In this document: positions 1 to 10,764 of the stretch, in pieces
Layout of the letters: every line of letters starts with the position of its first letter
Numbering within the stretch: the first letter of the stretch is position 1
The notes under the pieces: generated by a model
Databases searched by the model: none
What the model was told of the DNA's origin: nothing
The model's input: the letters and a program-made list of their open reading frames with translations, nothing else
Assembly (NCBI RefSeq): GCF_028372415.1
Contig: NC_092872.1
Location: 13,792,479 to 13,856,478, forward strand
From: Notamacropus eugenii
Taxonomy: Eukaryota; Chordata; Mammalia; Diprotodontia; Macropodidae
Length of the DNA stretch: 64,000 nt
Direction of reading: 5' to 3'
Program-made: the position numbers and the translations under genes

Positions 1-928
1 CTTCATGTTTCCAATCTGTAAATTGGGGGCTCCACAACCAAGTTGGAGAGGCCCTGTGAGGTAGTAGATTGAGGACCCCCAGGAAGGAGTTAGGAAGCCT
101 GGATTCCAATCCCCCTCTGACATAGTGGACATGCTGTGACATTCAACAAGTTGCTCCAAGCAGCCCTCCAAGACCACAAACTTCAGAACAATTGTCCGTC
201 TGAATGGGTACAATGAGATTCTTCAGTAGAAACACCCTACATCAAGGAAATCAACGATCTCTACTGTTCCCCTACCTTGCCCCCACCCTCACCAAATCAA
301 AACGTAAAATCACTCTGTACTTTACCAGATCATTGTGAGAAAACACTGCAATTTTTAAAGTGTCATCAGAATAGTACATGTTAGTATGTCCTATAATACC
401 ACCCGTATAATATTTTATTTTTATTTGATGATTTCCTTTGTATCAGCATTATCTTCCTCACTACCCAGAAGGATGAAAGTTGGAGACTGAAGACACTGGT
501 GCAAGAGAGAGACCCTACTAAGCAGCAAAACCAGGATGGGCTTGGTTAGGGTCTCCTCATTTGGCCACCTATATTACCAATGTGATACTCACAGCAGTTG
601 CCGTGAATACACAGGTGTATTTCCAGGGCTGAATTACAAAATATAACAAACTTTCTTCCTCAAAGGTAAAACCAAGATATTGATTCAGATACCAGGAAAC
701 CAATTCCACCATGATAATAAGGAAGTTCATACACATCACCAACCCAGGGAGCACTGACCTCCCCAAGCCTTCCCTCCCTTAGGCTTACCCACAAAAAACA
801 CTCCCCTAGGCAAAATTCTTCCCTCTCTCACTCATGCTAGCTGCTCTCTCCCAGCTCTGCCTCCCTGTCACTTCCTGCTGTATTCATTTGGCAAGCTCCT
901 CCCACCATGGCCTACATGTGACTCAGGC
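1..928. repeat. Unit 1 duplicated block, left part
   Basis: This stretch matches 17173-18107 almost base for base over its whole length, so it is the left part of a large tandem duplication whose unit carries one cathelicidin gene. The match starts at base 1 here, so the duplication probably extends beyond the left edge of the window. The block holds no confident gene. It contains a possible minus-strand exon in the interval 569-766, described under its better copy at 17767-17934. Copy 1 diverges from copy 2 after about 928, where a 4 kb segment is present here and absent there. Confidence 0.85.
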
Positions 929-2439
929 TCCACATGACTCAGGCTCCATCACAGAAGTCAACTGGATTTGAGCTCAAAGCTGATCACATAGGCCCATTAA
1001 TAGGTAGGATAGATCTTCCCATTCTTTTAACATTACATTCAGCCCCAAGACCTTTAATGTCCTTTATACAGGTCAATGGGAGTTTAGGGGTAAATGGTAT
1101 CAACATAACTTCACACCAGTATAACTGGGATAACACAAAGTAAACATATAAAACAGTGACTTTGGGTGGGGTCTTAAGCATAAGCATTTCATCTTTCTCC
1201 CTCGAATGAATGAGACCAAAAATCCCTTGGAGTATGTAATGTTAATTAGAGAGTTAAAGATCTTCTCCACCCTGATGGGCCTCTCCATTAAGGGAAGCTT
1301 GATGAGGGGAAGCCATATCTATTGTTAATTTCCAATAATTTCATTCAAATGAGAATAAAATGTTCTAATTTCTAATGGTTCTCAAGGGTTGTGATGCCAT
1401 CTGCTTCTGAAAAGTGTATAAATACTCTTAGGTGAAGTTTGACTTTGAGGCTCATTTATTGGAACTGTTTGTCTGGCCAAATGAGACCCTGGACAGCTGC
1501 TAAGGAGTCCCCCTACTTTGAAAACCCAAATGTTGGTGCTTCTCTCTCTGGTAACTACGTATGTATGGTCAGACAGTTGGATCTTTCTGTGGATCTGTGA
1601 TGTATGTATTGCTTACAGTCACACAGTTGGAAACCCTGTCTGTATGCTCATCTTTCTTTCTCTGCTTGTCTTTTCTCTGGAGTTCAGGGTGCTGAATTTT
1701 TACCCTGAATTAAGTGAATGACACATGTGCTTGATCAAAATGATTGTTGACTCCTCAAAAGTTGTTTGCCTTTTAGAAAAGCAGATTAAGAACCTGTGTA
1801 GGTGGCCCTCCTGTGTATGTCAGGGTCCTTGCTGTTACAGGGTAAGGTATCATCCTTCTCTAATTACTTCCTGCTGAGCTTGGATGGAGAACTGTCCCTG
1901 CCATGACAGGTCCCATTCAAGGGTTCAGTTCTTTAACCAGCATCCAGAGCTTGGTCGATGCCAGGTCCAGGCATGATGTATCACAGTCTTAGAGAGACGA
2001 AGATATCAGTTAAGCAGTCAGTCATCTACAAGTGGAGTACACTAAGCCTGAAGCAGTCAAATCTAGCAAATAAGTTGTGCAGACAAAAGCCAAAAGGCAT
2101 AAGGAGACAATAATGAGAAGCAGGATGGTTCTGGAGTTCATGAACCCACTATCATAGCCTTACTCACAGTAAAACATATGAGTTAAGGGCACAATTTGGT
2201 AATCATCGAGTCCTGAATAAACAGCAGTTACCAGTTTCTGGTATTACCAGTAATACCAGAAAAGTATTATCTTTTCCATGTGCTATAATCTCTGTAACCT
2301 TTGGAATATCATCTGGCATCTGTTTTACTCATCCTTTAGCTCCCAATTTTATTCTATCAGTGGAACCAAATCCTTCAGTTCCTCTGACAGTGACTGTGGA
2401 AGGAGGGTCAGTTTTCACAGGGGGTATTATTTCACAAGG

Positions 2440-2745
2440 AGTAATGATCACTTGAACTATTCTATCATTTTTACAAAACTATATAGGTTCTTCACCTAAA
2501 TTTGGGAACATCATAATAATTTCTCCTTGATAATGAGAATCTATTACTCCAACCAACACGTGTTCCTTCCGCTGCTAATTCTGATTTAGATAACATTTGT
2601 CTAAAATTATTTTTACAGATTCTCATACATATTCCAGTAGAGATTTTTCTTATTTCTTTTCTATCCAACAAAAAGTCCTCTAAACAATGTAAATCATATC
2701 CAGCTGATCCAGGGGCTCCTAGATATGGTGCTGGGACATCGTGCC
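2440..2745 (-). mobile_element. ERV-L fossil: dUTPase region
   Basis: Read on the minus strand, the segment encodes the first dUTPase motif as APGSAGYDL followed by HCLEDFLLDRKEIRKISTG, then a later match to the VIDSHYQGEI-type motif. A dUTPase downstream of integrase is typical of ERV-L elements, and the integrase fossil lies upstream in reading direction at 5160-5890. The element is old and broken with several breaks. No LTR was recognised with confidence. Confidence 0.6.
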
Positions 2746-3029
2746 TTATAGTCCACTACTCAATATTTGGCATCTTATGTGTTTCCTGTTTTCTTTTTTT
2801 TTTTTTTAACTAGGATGAAAATTTTTATTTTAAAGTAAAATTATAATTTTTTTTGGAGGGGGCTGTCAATTGATGTGTCTAGTTGTTTTAGTGCTAGAAG
2901 TCTGGGATTATAACAGTCTCACAAACTTTTACCTAGGACATACAATTCTGAGACTTCACCTTAATGCCAACAATGTCCTTATATCAAGGACCTGTGATTT
3001 TAATATTTTGAGAAGTTCCTCCAGTCTGC

Positions 3030-3175
3030 AACCCAGTGTAACTTACAGCCTTAAGGCGTTTCCTAGGCTCAGAGAGGTCAGGTGATTAGCCTACTATCAC
3101 ACAAATATTCAGAAACAAGATTTGAACCCAGGTCTTCCTGATTCTCAGTTCTTTACTCACCAAATTATACTGCCT
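3030..3175 (-). repeat. MIR-like SINE fragment
   Basis: The segment carries the reverse-strand MIR landmarks: a stretch about a previously voided gel of 'allocation' type is absent, but the visible core is 'tagcctactatcacacaa' followed by 'gatttgaacccaggtcttcc', the usual antisense MIR/CORE-SINE tail. It is diverged and truncated. Confidence 0.55.
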
Positions 3176-3894
3176 CTCATTCATAAGCAAGAGGAGTAAA
3201 AGGAATGTAGATAATGAGCTCCATTAACAGTTCAGTGTCAAAACCACAGCAGCTTTTCTGTTAGCAGCTAGCAATGATTTTTTTCTGTATTTCACTCACA
3301 GATCAGTTTTTGATACTTATCTAGCTCACTTAATCTAGCCAAAAAAGGAAAATTAGCTTCACTTCTTAACTTCCCATTAAATCTAAGATCAGCTACTTCC
3401 TTTTTTTCTATGAAGCAAAACCAAAGGAGAGATGTAAAATATATGTAGTCATTTAAAAAGTAAAAAATCAGATCTCTTATGAGTAAAATCACCTCCTCAC
3501 AATGCCTGCCTAACAAAGCTATTAAAAGGTGTAAAGAGCTACTTGGAGTAAGGGGAGGAGAGCGTGACTTTCCTCTCAAGAAAGAGGGATTCTTGTTGAG
3601 GCATAGGTTGAACGCGATGACCTCTGAAAAGTCATTTTCATCTCTCACATTCTGTGATTTTGATCAAAAGAAAGCAGTTTTCCACTTTTTACTCCCTTTG
3701 TTTTGAAATAACACCCTCAAATTTATCTCTAACCACTGGTTCTCACAAGCAATTTAGCTTAAATCACTGTACACAGTACTGGTTTGCAAGAAGAGGGATG
3801 GAGAGATAGGCAGACGGGAATAAAAATGGATTTCAACAGTTTGATAGAAATATAATTAAAAATATCAATAGTAATATCACGCCATACATACACA

Positions 3895-3960
3895 ATACAT
3901 ATACATGTGTGTATGTGTGTATATATATATATATATGCATATTTGTATGTATGGATGTGT
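3895..3960. repeat. TG/TA microsatellite
   Basis: Alternating purine-pyrimidine run (tgtgtatgtgtgtatatata and continuing). No gene is associated with it. Confidence 0.8.
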
Positions 3961-4554
3961 GGTGCTTTATAATCTTTTAAGACTTTGACATCAAAAAAGT
4001 CAAGCTTACTAAGCATTCTCTCTGCATCTACACTGACATGTAGATATGTAGACATAAGTAACATGAAAATTCAAGTTATAAAAGAAAGAAATGGGCAATT
4101 ACTCATAAAAATTATTTATGAAAGGAGCTTTATGGCTCCTTCAAATAATACATGTACAATTGTGCTGTTTACAAACATTTAATGAACATACTTTTCAGAA
4201 ACACATTACATAAAACAAAACAATGTGTATCATGTATGGTGGTTTATGCATGCATGCACCTGAGTTTTCAGTAAGGGGTGGGCAGAGACAGTCTAAACCT
4301 ATGGTTTTATCCACGAAGAAAATTCCTGGTCTACCAAATTTCCTTAACTGATGTGATATACAGCTCCTGTGTAACTTACGTTCTTAGAGAGTTACTTGTG
4401 ACACTGAAAAATTAAATCACTTCCCCAGAGTCAAAAAGCTACCAAGTGTCAGAGACATAACTAGAAGTCAAGGCTATCTCAATTCAGGGACACTTCTATA
4501 TTCAATATGGTAGGCTGCTCCTTTGCAATGAGTCCATGACTTGGGTCTGACACA

Positions 4555-4735
4555 TACTGATTACAGGCAAGTTTATGTATTGTCTTCCCCCATGAGAATG
4601 TAAACTTGAGGGATGGAGCTGCCAGCTTCTTCTTCATCTTCTTGAAAAAATCCCCCTGGCTTCTATCTGTAATGCCAGCTCTTACCACAGTACCCCACAC
4701 ATAGTAAATGCTTAACAAATGTTATTGACTTCACC
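4555..4735 (+). repeat. L2 LINE 3' end fragment
   Basis: The stretch ends in the L2 tail form 'cacatagtaaatgcttaac', preceded by the diverged 'gtaaacttgagggatgg' motif that corresponds to the L2 element's stop-to-tail segment. It is a short, old copy. Confidence 0.55.
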
Positions 4736-4829
4736 TCTTGGTGCCCTTGGCAACTCTTCTTTTTAAATATGCTTGTTCTATTTCTAGGACTTGTTACACA
4801 AGATGGAATTCTGCAGATACACTGACAGT

Positions 4830-5090
4830 ATTCTGCGCAAGACTGTGAGGCAATCGCCTGCTGGGAAGTCCATGCGTCCCTTGGACCAGAGCGCTCCTGC
4901 TCCTGCCACCGCTGCCCCCTGCACCAGAGGCTGCCCCAAATCGCGATCAAAGCCGCTCTCCGCGCACTTGCTGCCCTGTTCACGGAAGTGTCAGCTCAAG
5001 GACTTTGGCTGCCTTCCGATGAAGGACCCCCAGGAGCCACTCCGCAGACACCCCCGCGGCTGCCTCCTCTCCCACCCCCACCTCCCTCCC
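4830..5090. other. Short GC-rich, CpG-bearing patch
   Basis: This is the most GC-rich stretch of the left third of the window, with several CpG dinucleotides (for example aatcgcgatc and ctccgcgcac). Open frames exist on both strands, but none has recognisable motifs and composition alone explains them. The right part (from about 4976) is shared with unit 2 at 18108-18235. The left, most GC-rich part is confined to unit 1. Its function is unknown and it may be part of an old retroelement. Confidence 0.4.
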
Positions 5091-5159
5091 CGTTTTCTAA
5101 TTGGTAGATCTGGAGTCATCATTCTGGCTAGAGATGTGCTTTCTCCCAATGATCCATAA

Positions 5160-5890
5160 AAGCAGTGAACAAATTATCTTTCCAATGTTGATAAGAATTA
5201 TTAGAACTTAACTTCCTTAACTGTTCTTTCAATAATCCATTCCTTCTTCCAATTAAGCCAGATGTTTGTGCATAATATGGAATATGATATATTCACTCTC
5301 TGTTGCTTAATATACAATATCTCTTCATTTCATTACCTTTCAGATGTGACCTATTGTCACTTTGAATCTGCATTCCATCATAAAGATTTATAATATCTAG
5401 AATTTTACAGATGTTTTTCTGGGTCACATTCTCATAAGGACAAGCCATTGTTACATCTCAATTGGTCTCAACACAAGTACACAAAAATTCTCATCCTTTA
5501 TCTTGGGGTAGAGGTCCAACACAACCTATTTGCCAGATTTGGACTGGAACTTTTCTCCTTGCCATCTTTCCATGTCCTACCCAAGGAATAGTTCCTTCCT
5601 TCTCCAGTTGACATATATGACATTCCTCTGCCACTTGTTTCAACAATGAATGAGAGACAGTAATACCTCAGTCTCATGCCCACTGGTAGGTGGCCACCCC
5701 TAAATGGCCAACTGTTGCTGGACTCATTTTGCTAGTACCAGATCATCAGGTGGTTTCAGAGTAGGGACAAGATGTTGAGTAGCCATCTTTGCTAGTCAAT
5801 CAACACATGCATTGTACTTGTGTTCTGATGTGGTGAGGGCCACATGAGGATCTACATGAAAAACTGACCAATTAGTAACCTGTGGCCTGA
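5160..5890 (-). mobile_element. ERV-L fossil: pol integrase region (unit 1 copy)
   Basis: The minus strand shows the zinc-binding part of integrase (VAEECHICQLEKEG), then the start of the catalytic core (a GPLPQDKG segment) and the later YHIPYY...SGLIGRRNG segment, in the order expected for ERV-L pol. The copy is broken with several breaks. It was present before the duplication of the cathelicidin unit, because the same piece lies at 18260-19095 in unit 2. It ends abruptly at about 5890 against the promoter flank of gene 1, where unit 2 has 2.3 kb more. Confidence 0.75.
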
Positions 5891-5959
5891 GCATTTTGGG
5901 AAGGATCAGAGTAGAATACAGAGGTCAATTTAAACAACTCTAACTCTGTTGCAAAGTTC

Positions 5960-6367
5960 CTTGAGTAACTGGAAAGGCAACCCAATATTGCAGCTGACTG
6001 AACTATCCACCCATCTGCCAGCCCTGCAGGTCTTTGTAAGACAGAGAGAGTTGGGGAACATATTTATTTCTTCACATCCCTCTACCTCTGTAATATGCTG
6101 CCTTCCTCCTCTACTTTTTCTCCATACTTCTCCTCTGTGCCCTGTCCTTGCTTTTGATTAAGTCAAGGACTGTATGATGAAATGGAAGGAGGAGACTGCC
6201 AGCCCTGGGGCAAGAGGTGACCAATCACAAAAGAATGGAGGAAATCAGACCTCAGGGAACTGTTAGAAGCCAATGACTGCAGGTACCCTTTGTCCTTCTG
6301 TAAGGCTGGGAGGAGCCTATGAATAAAGGATAAATCCTTTCTGCCCAGAGCATTGAGCACCAAGAGG
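5960..6367 (+). promoter_or_regulatory. Proximal promoter region, cathelicidin gene 1
   Basis: The region aligns by eye with the upstream regions of genes 2, 3 and, more weakly, 4. It has two CCAAT motifs at 6221-6225 and 6270-6274. An A/T-rich TATA-like element, GAATAAAGGATAA, starts at 6321, 47 bases before the first ATG. It overlaps a GATA core. Conservation across paralogues and position support a core promoter; activity cannot be judged here. Confidence 0.55.
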
Positions 6368-6672
6368 ATGAGGGACTCAACCATGCAGGTACTCCTATTG
6401 GTGCTGGGGCTGCTCAGCCTGATGACTCCACTTGGCTATGCCCAGGACCAGCCATAGCAGGATGTCCTGAATAGATTCATTCAGGAATACAACAGAAAGT
6501 CAGAATCAGAAAGCCTCTTTCGTCTCTCAATCCTGAAACTCCCACCAGAGGAAGTGAGTAGCATTGGGATGATGGGGGAGGGTTCCCTCTGCCAAGATTC
6601 TCTAACACGACCCCTTCACTCCAGAAAAACTTGATCTCCATTTGGGGAGACATTGAGAAACAGTGGAAAAAG

Positions 6673-6915
6673 TCAGGCAGCTTGGTGGCAGAGTGGATAG
6701 AGCACTGGCCCCCAAATTCAGGGAGACCTGAGTTCAAATGCACTCTCACACACTCACTAACTGTGTGCCTGGGCAAGTCATTTTACCTCTGCTTGCCTCA
6801 ATTTCCTCCACTGTGAAGTGGAGATAGTGAAAGCCTCTACGTCCTAGACTTGTTGTCAAGGTCTAATGAGATAATAATAGTAAAGCACTCAGTACATTTA
6901 GTAGCCAGGCATATA
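6673..6915 (+). repeat. MON1/WSINE-like SINE, intron 1 of gene 1
   Basis: It contains the tRNA-like head 'ggtggcagagtggatagagc' and the core 'gacctgagttcaaatgcact', followed by 'cctgggcaagtc' and 'tgcctcaatttcctc'. The same insertion sits in intron 1 of genes 2 and 3 but not gene 4, so it entered after gene 4 split off. Confidence 0.8.
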
Positions 6916-6985
6916 AATACATGTGCATGTATGTATGTATGTGTGTATGTACACGTATAAATATGTACACATATATTTGTATAGA
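6915..6985 (+). repeat. TGTA-rich microsatellite in intron 1
   Basis: A run of TGTA/CATG-type units follows the SINE directly. Gene 2 has the same expansion at 22360-22430. Gene 3 lacks it and has only a short 'atatataaaa' there, so the repeat grew after the gene 3 split or was lost from gene 3. Confidence 0.75.
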
Positions 6986-7069
6986 TGTTTGCTGTTATTA
7001 TTGGCATTATTGGCCTCAGAAGATTTGAAAAGACATTTCTGGATCCAGTGCTTTCCTGTTCTTGATGAA

Positions 7070-7252
7070 TTCCTATTTATCCTGCACACAGCTTGCTTTC
7101 TGTATATTCCCTTGCATGCTGTCTCCCTCTCATTACATTGTAAGCTCCTTGAGGGCAGGGGCTGTCTTTTGCTTCTTTTTGTATCTCCAGTACTAAGCAG
7201 GTTGCCTGGTGCACAGTAGGTGCTTAATAAATGTTTAGTGATTGATTGAATG
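7070..7252 (+). repeat. L2 LINE 3' end, intron 1 of gene 1
   Basis: It carries the L2 tail landmarks 'attgtaagctccttgagggc' and 'aggtgcttaataaatg', ending in a short TGATT repeat. It lies at the same place in genes 2 and 3. Confidence 0.8.
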
Positions 7253-7526
7253 CCTTGTTATGTCCTAGGAACAATGCTAAGTGCTCAGAATACACACAAA
7301 TTCCAGGTCTTCAGACTCCACAAAGAGGACTCTTATCCCTGCTGGAACAGTCATATGGCCCAGTGCAGATTTAAACTTGTATTGTTTTTTTTCCTTTTTG
7401 AAGGTTTTAGTCTCCCTCCCAGCCTGAGGTGCTCCCTGAGGACCTGGAATGTGGAAACTGAGCATAGGGGATGCCCCCAGGTCACTCAGTAGACTCTGTT
7501 TTGAGGAATGACTGTTCTGGATGCCC

Positions 7527-7668
7527 CTGTTCTGATCCTGCTGCCAGTGTGACCTTGGGCAAGTCACCTAACTTTCCGAATTCTCAGTTTCCTCATCTAG
7601 ACATCCATGGGGTCAGAGTAGATGGTGTCTAAGGCCCTTCCACCACTAACTAGCTTGCTGATGGCTCC
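7527..7668 (+). repeat. MIR-like SINE before exon 2 of gene 1
   Basis: Landmarks are 'tgtgaccttgggcaagtcac' and 'tcagtttcctcatctag', then 'ggtgtctaaggcccttccac'. It lies 55 bases before exon 2. The same copy is clear in genes 2 and 3, and its 3' end can still be traced in gene 4 near 59398-59440, so the insertion is older than all four genes. Confidence 0.7.
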
Positions 7669-8544
7669 AGAGGGGCTCAGAAGGGACCTAGCTCTAAAAG
7701 GCTGCCCTGCCTTCCTCCCCAGAACAATGATCCTACTGCTCCACAACTTCTGAAATTCACCCTCAGAGAGACTGTGTGCCCCAAAACTGAACATCGCAAT
7801 CCTGATGAATGTAACTTCAAGGCAAATGGGGTGAGAGTGTCCTGCACTGGGGAGGGAATATGAATGAATGAGGCTCTTTCAGGGGATATGCACCCCTTGG
7901 GGCAGGGAGGGTGCTGAGCTCTGCTTTTTGCTGCCCTGAGGAAAGTGATTTGTCCCACCTGAGAAGCAGAAAACCTTTCCCAGGGGGCTGGCTGGGGACA
8001 AAGCTTGAGCTTGGTGTCAGTCCTGGCATGTCAGGGGCAGAGGTCACAGGCTGGTAGTCCTGAACTCTCTCTCTGCCACCCTTCACAGCTGGTGAAAGAA
8101 TGCATTGGAACCATTGACCTGGATTCTCCCAATCCCTCTGTTGATATTTCCTGTGATAGGGTAAGTGGTGAATCCTCCTTGGGGGCCTGGGAGAAGAGCC
8201 CAAACATTCATTCCCCACATTGGGTCCATGATGCCTTCTCCCTTGGAAGCTGCTGGGATTGATCTGTAGCTAGAGGAGATTGGGATCAACTTTGACCCTT
8301 CTTCCCTCTTTCCAACCTTAGTGTCTGCCTAGTCTCTCTTTTCTTCCTCCAGGTTTGAGGAGGGGATGTAGATACAGAGACAGGAGCATTTTTCTCCTCC
8401 AGCCCCCATGCATCTCACCCAACCACAGATATGGAGCTAGAGAGTTCTGTAACTTGAGAGTCCAAGGGAAAGAGGGGGAAGTAAAGAAGGCCAGTTGTAC
8501 AGGAAGTGTCTAGATATACATTTCCAGAGAATCAGTCTGAGGAA

Positions 8545-8705
8545 TTTGAATTGGAGGGAGCCCTAGAAATTATCTAGTCAAATACCCTTCCTCCAATTTA
8601 TAAAGAAACTGAGGTTCAGAAATATGTAGTGACCTTCTCCCAAGTCATAGTGCTAGCTAACGTCTGAGCTGAAACAGTTCTTCTGACTCCAACTGTCTTG
8701 GTAAC
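8545..8705 (-). repeat. MIR/CORE-SINE, intron 3 of gene 1
   Basis: An antisense MIR-type element runs from 'ccctagaaattatctagtc' through 'aaactgaggttcagaaat' to 'tgagctgaaacag'. All four genes carry it at this position, which makes it an orthologous marker older than the whole cluster. Confidence 0.7.
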
Positions 8706-9049
8706 CCCAATAGCTCAGCTCTGGCCCTAGTGATGAAATGGGTTAACAGATCTAGGGTGGGGTGGGCTAAGGGTGCAGGCAGTGACTCTGCCAGCCACTC
8801 TCAAGTGGAAGGCTGTGAGGCCAGGGGTGGTCTTGTCGGGGGCAGAGTCAATGTGACCTGGTCCCAGGGTGTTCTTGGAGGGTAGAATCATGGAAGGGGG
8901 TAGGGTAAGGATTTCTTGTTCTCCTTTGCATCGTCTGCAGAGAAACAGGAGGAGGGTGTCCTGGGAAGACTTTTAATATTTTTGCAAAATAAACATGAAG
9001 AAGCCCCTGAGGATTTAGCTTTCTGTGCCGGGGGAGCACTGCTGTTAGA

Positions 9050-9195
9050 ATAGAAGGCTACAGATTTGGGGTCAACTCCCGAGTCTGTACCCTGCCAGCT
9101 GTGTCAGGATGTATCTCTCGTTTCCTCCTTTCCCATGGGGAGGCTGCACCAGATGACTGTGGAGGGCCTTCCAAGCTCTCAGTCTCATGAAGCTT
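9050..9195 (+). repeat. Second MIR-like SINE, intron 3 of gene 1
   Basis: The landmarks are 'gatttggggtcaactcccga', 'gtttcctcctttcccatggg' and 'gatgactgtggagggccttc'. Equivalent copies lie in the other three genes (24490, 37495 and, more diverged, 60535), so it is older than the cluster. Confidence 0.6.
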
Positions 9196-9492
9196 TAAGT
9201 TAGTCTATGCCCCTAGGCGCGAGGGCAGGTTTGTCTTCCCTCTTCAGCTGGACCCCCAGAGGCCCTGGACTAAGGAGCTCTGTTTGTCTTCCCTCTGCAG
9301 CCTGCGAAGGTCAAGAGAGGACTTTGGGACACTGTGAAGGAGAAAGCGAAGAAACTCAGGAATAGTATTAGGAGAAGAGTAAACGGTCTTAAAATTGGAG
9401 CTGCTGACCGAGTGCCAGGGCACTCTTTTGCATGAGACTGAGCCTCAGTTTCTATCTTAAGGTCTTGTACTACATCTGAGTCTGCTCAGATT

Positions 9493-9498
9493 AATAAA
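9493..9498 (+). promoter_or_regulatory. Poly(A) signal AATAAA, gene 1
   Basis: A canonical AATAAA lies 57 bases after the stop codon, in a 3' UTR shared with genes 2 and 3. Confidence 0.8.
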
Positions 9499-9559
9499 CC
9501 CCAATTTTACACTCTCTCCATGTTTTCTCAGATTTCCTCCTCCACTCAGTTCATTTCTG

Positions 9560-10440
9560 ACTGAACATTTAAATACTTATCATGTACTCTTGGACTGCAC
9601 ATAAAAAGGTGAAAAAAACCTACCCATCATGTCTGCCCTGAAGGAGCTTATATTGGAGGAGGGGTGGGAGCAGGAGCAGGACTGCCAGCATACAATGGGA
9701 TGTGTGGCAGTGGGTTGGGACCAGGACTCACCTAGACAATGTGGTCTAGACAATCTGAGAGAGATGATTTTATGGTTAGGCCTGGGGGGGAGGAGGGGGT
9801 GATTGGGAGGGGGAATGGGTGGGGGTGGGTGGGAACAATAGACCTGTGAAGGCTTCAGGAAAGAAGGGAGGTCTGAGCTGGGCCTTGGAGGAAGAGAAGG
9901 CTTTGAGTGGGCAGAGATGAGAAGGGACCCATTCCAGGCACAGGTTGAGCAAACAAATCTAGTTTGGCAGCAAAATTATTAGAGCATCAAGGAATGTAGT
10001 TTCTAAGGTGGTGTAGGTAGGTCAAGGCCAAGAGGGCCTTATTAGCAGGTGTTCTCCACGCATTTGTAATTTATCCTACAGAAAATAGGGAATCCCTGAA
10101 GGTTTTTGTGTCTTTCCTTGGCTATTTGTTTTAAGCAGGGAAGTGACAACATCATATGTTTCAATAGGAGAATAATCTCATTAGGAAGCTGGGTGGACAA
10201 TGGAATGGAGCAGGTTAGGATTAGGCAAAAAGGTATCAGTCAGGAGGTTATTGCAGTAGGTGAAAAGAGATGAGGGCTTGCTCTGGGCTGGTGGTTGGAG
10301 GAATGGAAATGAGGGTTTGGATGGGAAAGGTGAAGTGGACAGGACAGAAGGGAGAATTGACCAGATTTGGTAACTAAATGGATGAGGGTCATGGTGGAGA
10401 GAAAACAGAGTGAAAGTTGACTCCATTATCTTGGGAATGA
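9560..10440 (-). repeat. L2 LINE, 3' flank of gene 1
   Basis: The segment reads as an inverted L2. It runs from 'aaatacttatcatgtactct' and 'ctgaaggagcttatattgga' through 'ggccttggaggaagagaagg' to 'ggttattgcagtaggtgaaa', the antisense of the L2 3' half. It is shared with genes 2 and 3 downstream and is part of the duplicated unit. Confidence 0.75.
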
Positions 10441-10764
10441 GCTGCCTACTTAGACCCAGTTCCCTTTAGAGAACCCAATCCAGTGGTTCTTGTGAGCAAA
10501 CCCAACATAGTGTATACAGGAAGAGGGAAAAGGAGGACTTGTCTCTTTGATCAAGGAAGAATTTTACTAGCAAGAAGTGAAATCAGATCCAGAACTGTTA
10601 TCCCAGTTTCCCAAACCAATATCCCACTAGGCCCCAAAGCCTCTCAGACTGTCAGGGGTCCATTCACAGGCTAGGATGGCAAACCCCTCACTTTCCCTAT
10701 TATTTGCACATCACCACTTCTCTGAATTAGATACTCTTCCTATTCTACATTTAAAAATAGGCAC
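10441..10764. repeat. Right edge of duplicated unit 1
   Basis: This matches 25871-26205 behind gene 2 until 'ggcacacagtcaac'. Beyond that, unit 1 continues into L1 ORF1 and unit 2 into other sequence ending in a probable LTR. The common edge marks a duplication breakpoint or the insertion point of one of these elements. No gene is seen. Confidence 0.7.

Larger units (their letters stand above)
929..4975. other. 4 kb segment present in unit 1, absent from unit 2
   Basis: Unit 2 passes directly from the sequence matching 928 to the sequence matching about 4976 (junction near 18107). This segment was therefore lost from unit 2 or gained in unit 1. It contains an ERV-L dUTPase fossil on the minus strand, whose family partner (integrase) remains in both units. 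Loss from unit 2 is therefore the simpler reading. The rest is a MIR-like SINE near 3030-3175, a TG/TA microsatellite, an L2 end and a short GC-rich patch. I see no host gene in it. The part 930-2200 is unassigned; a TATA-like TATAAATA at about 1420 could belong to an old LTR. Confidence 0.6.
6368..9435 (+). pseudogene. Cathelicidin gene 1, one premature stop in exon 1
   Basis: This is a four-exon cathelicidin precursor gene. Exons are 6368-6553, 7723-7830, 8089-8160 and 9301-9435. All splice sites are GT/AG and all junctions are phase 0. Exon 1 encodes a signal peptide (MQVLLLVLGLLSLM from the second ATG at 6383, ending near GYA) and the start of the cathelin domain, but codon 30 (6455-6457) is TAG where gene 2 has a Tyr codon. 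The rest is open. Exon 2 carries ETVCP and DECNF, exon 3 VKEC and ISCD (four cysteines in total), and exon 4 a cationic peptide after VKR, starting GLWDTVKEKAKK. Introns 1-3 hold SINEs shared with the other genes. With the stop the product would end after about 29 residues, so it is probably a recent pseudogene. A polymorphic stop or an assembly error is possible. A first ATG at 6368 adds five residues. Confidence 0.85.

Noticed and set aside
3479-3706. 75-codon + strand frame with an overlapping minus-strand frame
   Set aside because: No recognisable domain or splice structure, and present only in unit 1.
4791-5159. 122-codon + strand frame and an opposite-strand frame in a GC-rich patch
   Set aside because: No motif, no splice context, and unit 2 does not keep it; GC-rich composition alone gives long frames.
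7817-8218. 133-codon minus-strand frame over gene 1
   Set aside because: It is the shadow of exons 2-3 and intron 2 of the cathelicidin; similar shadows recur in genes 2 and 3.
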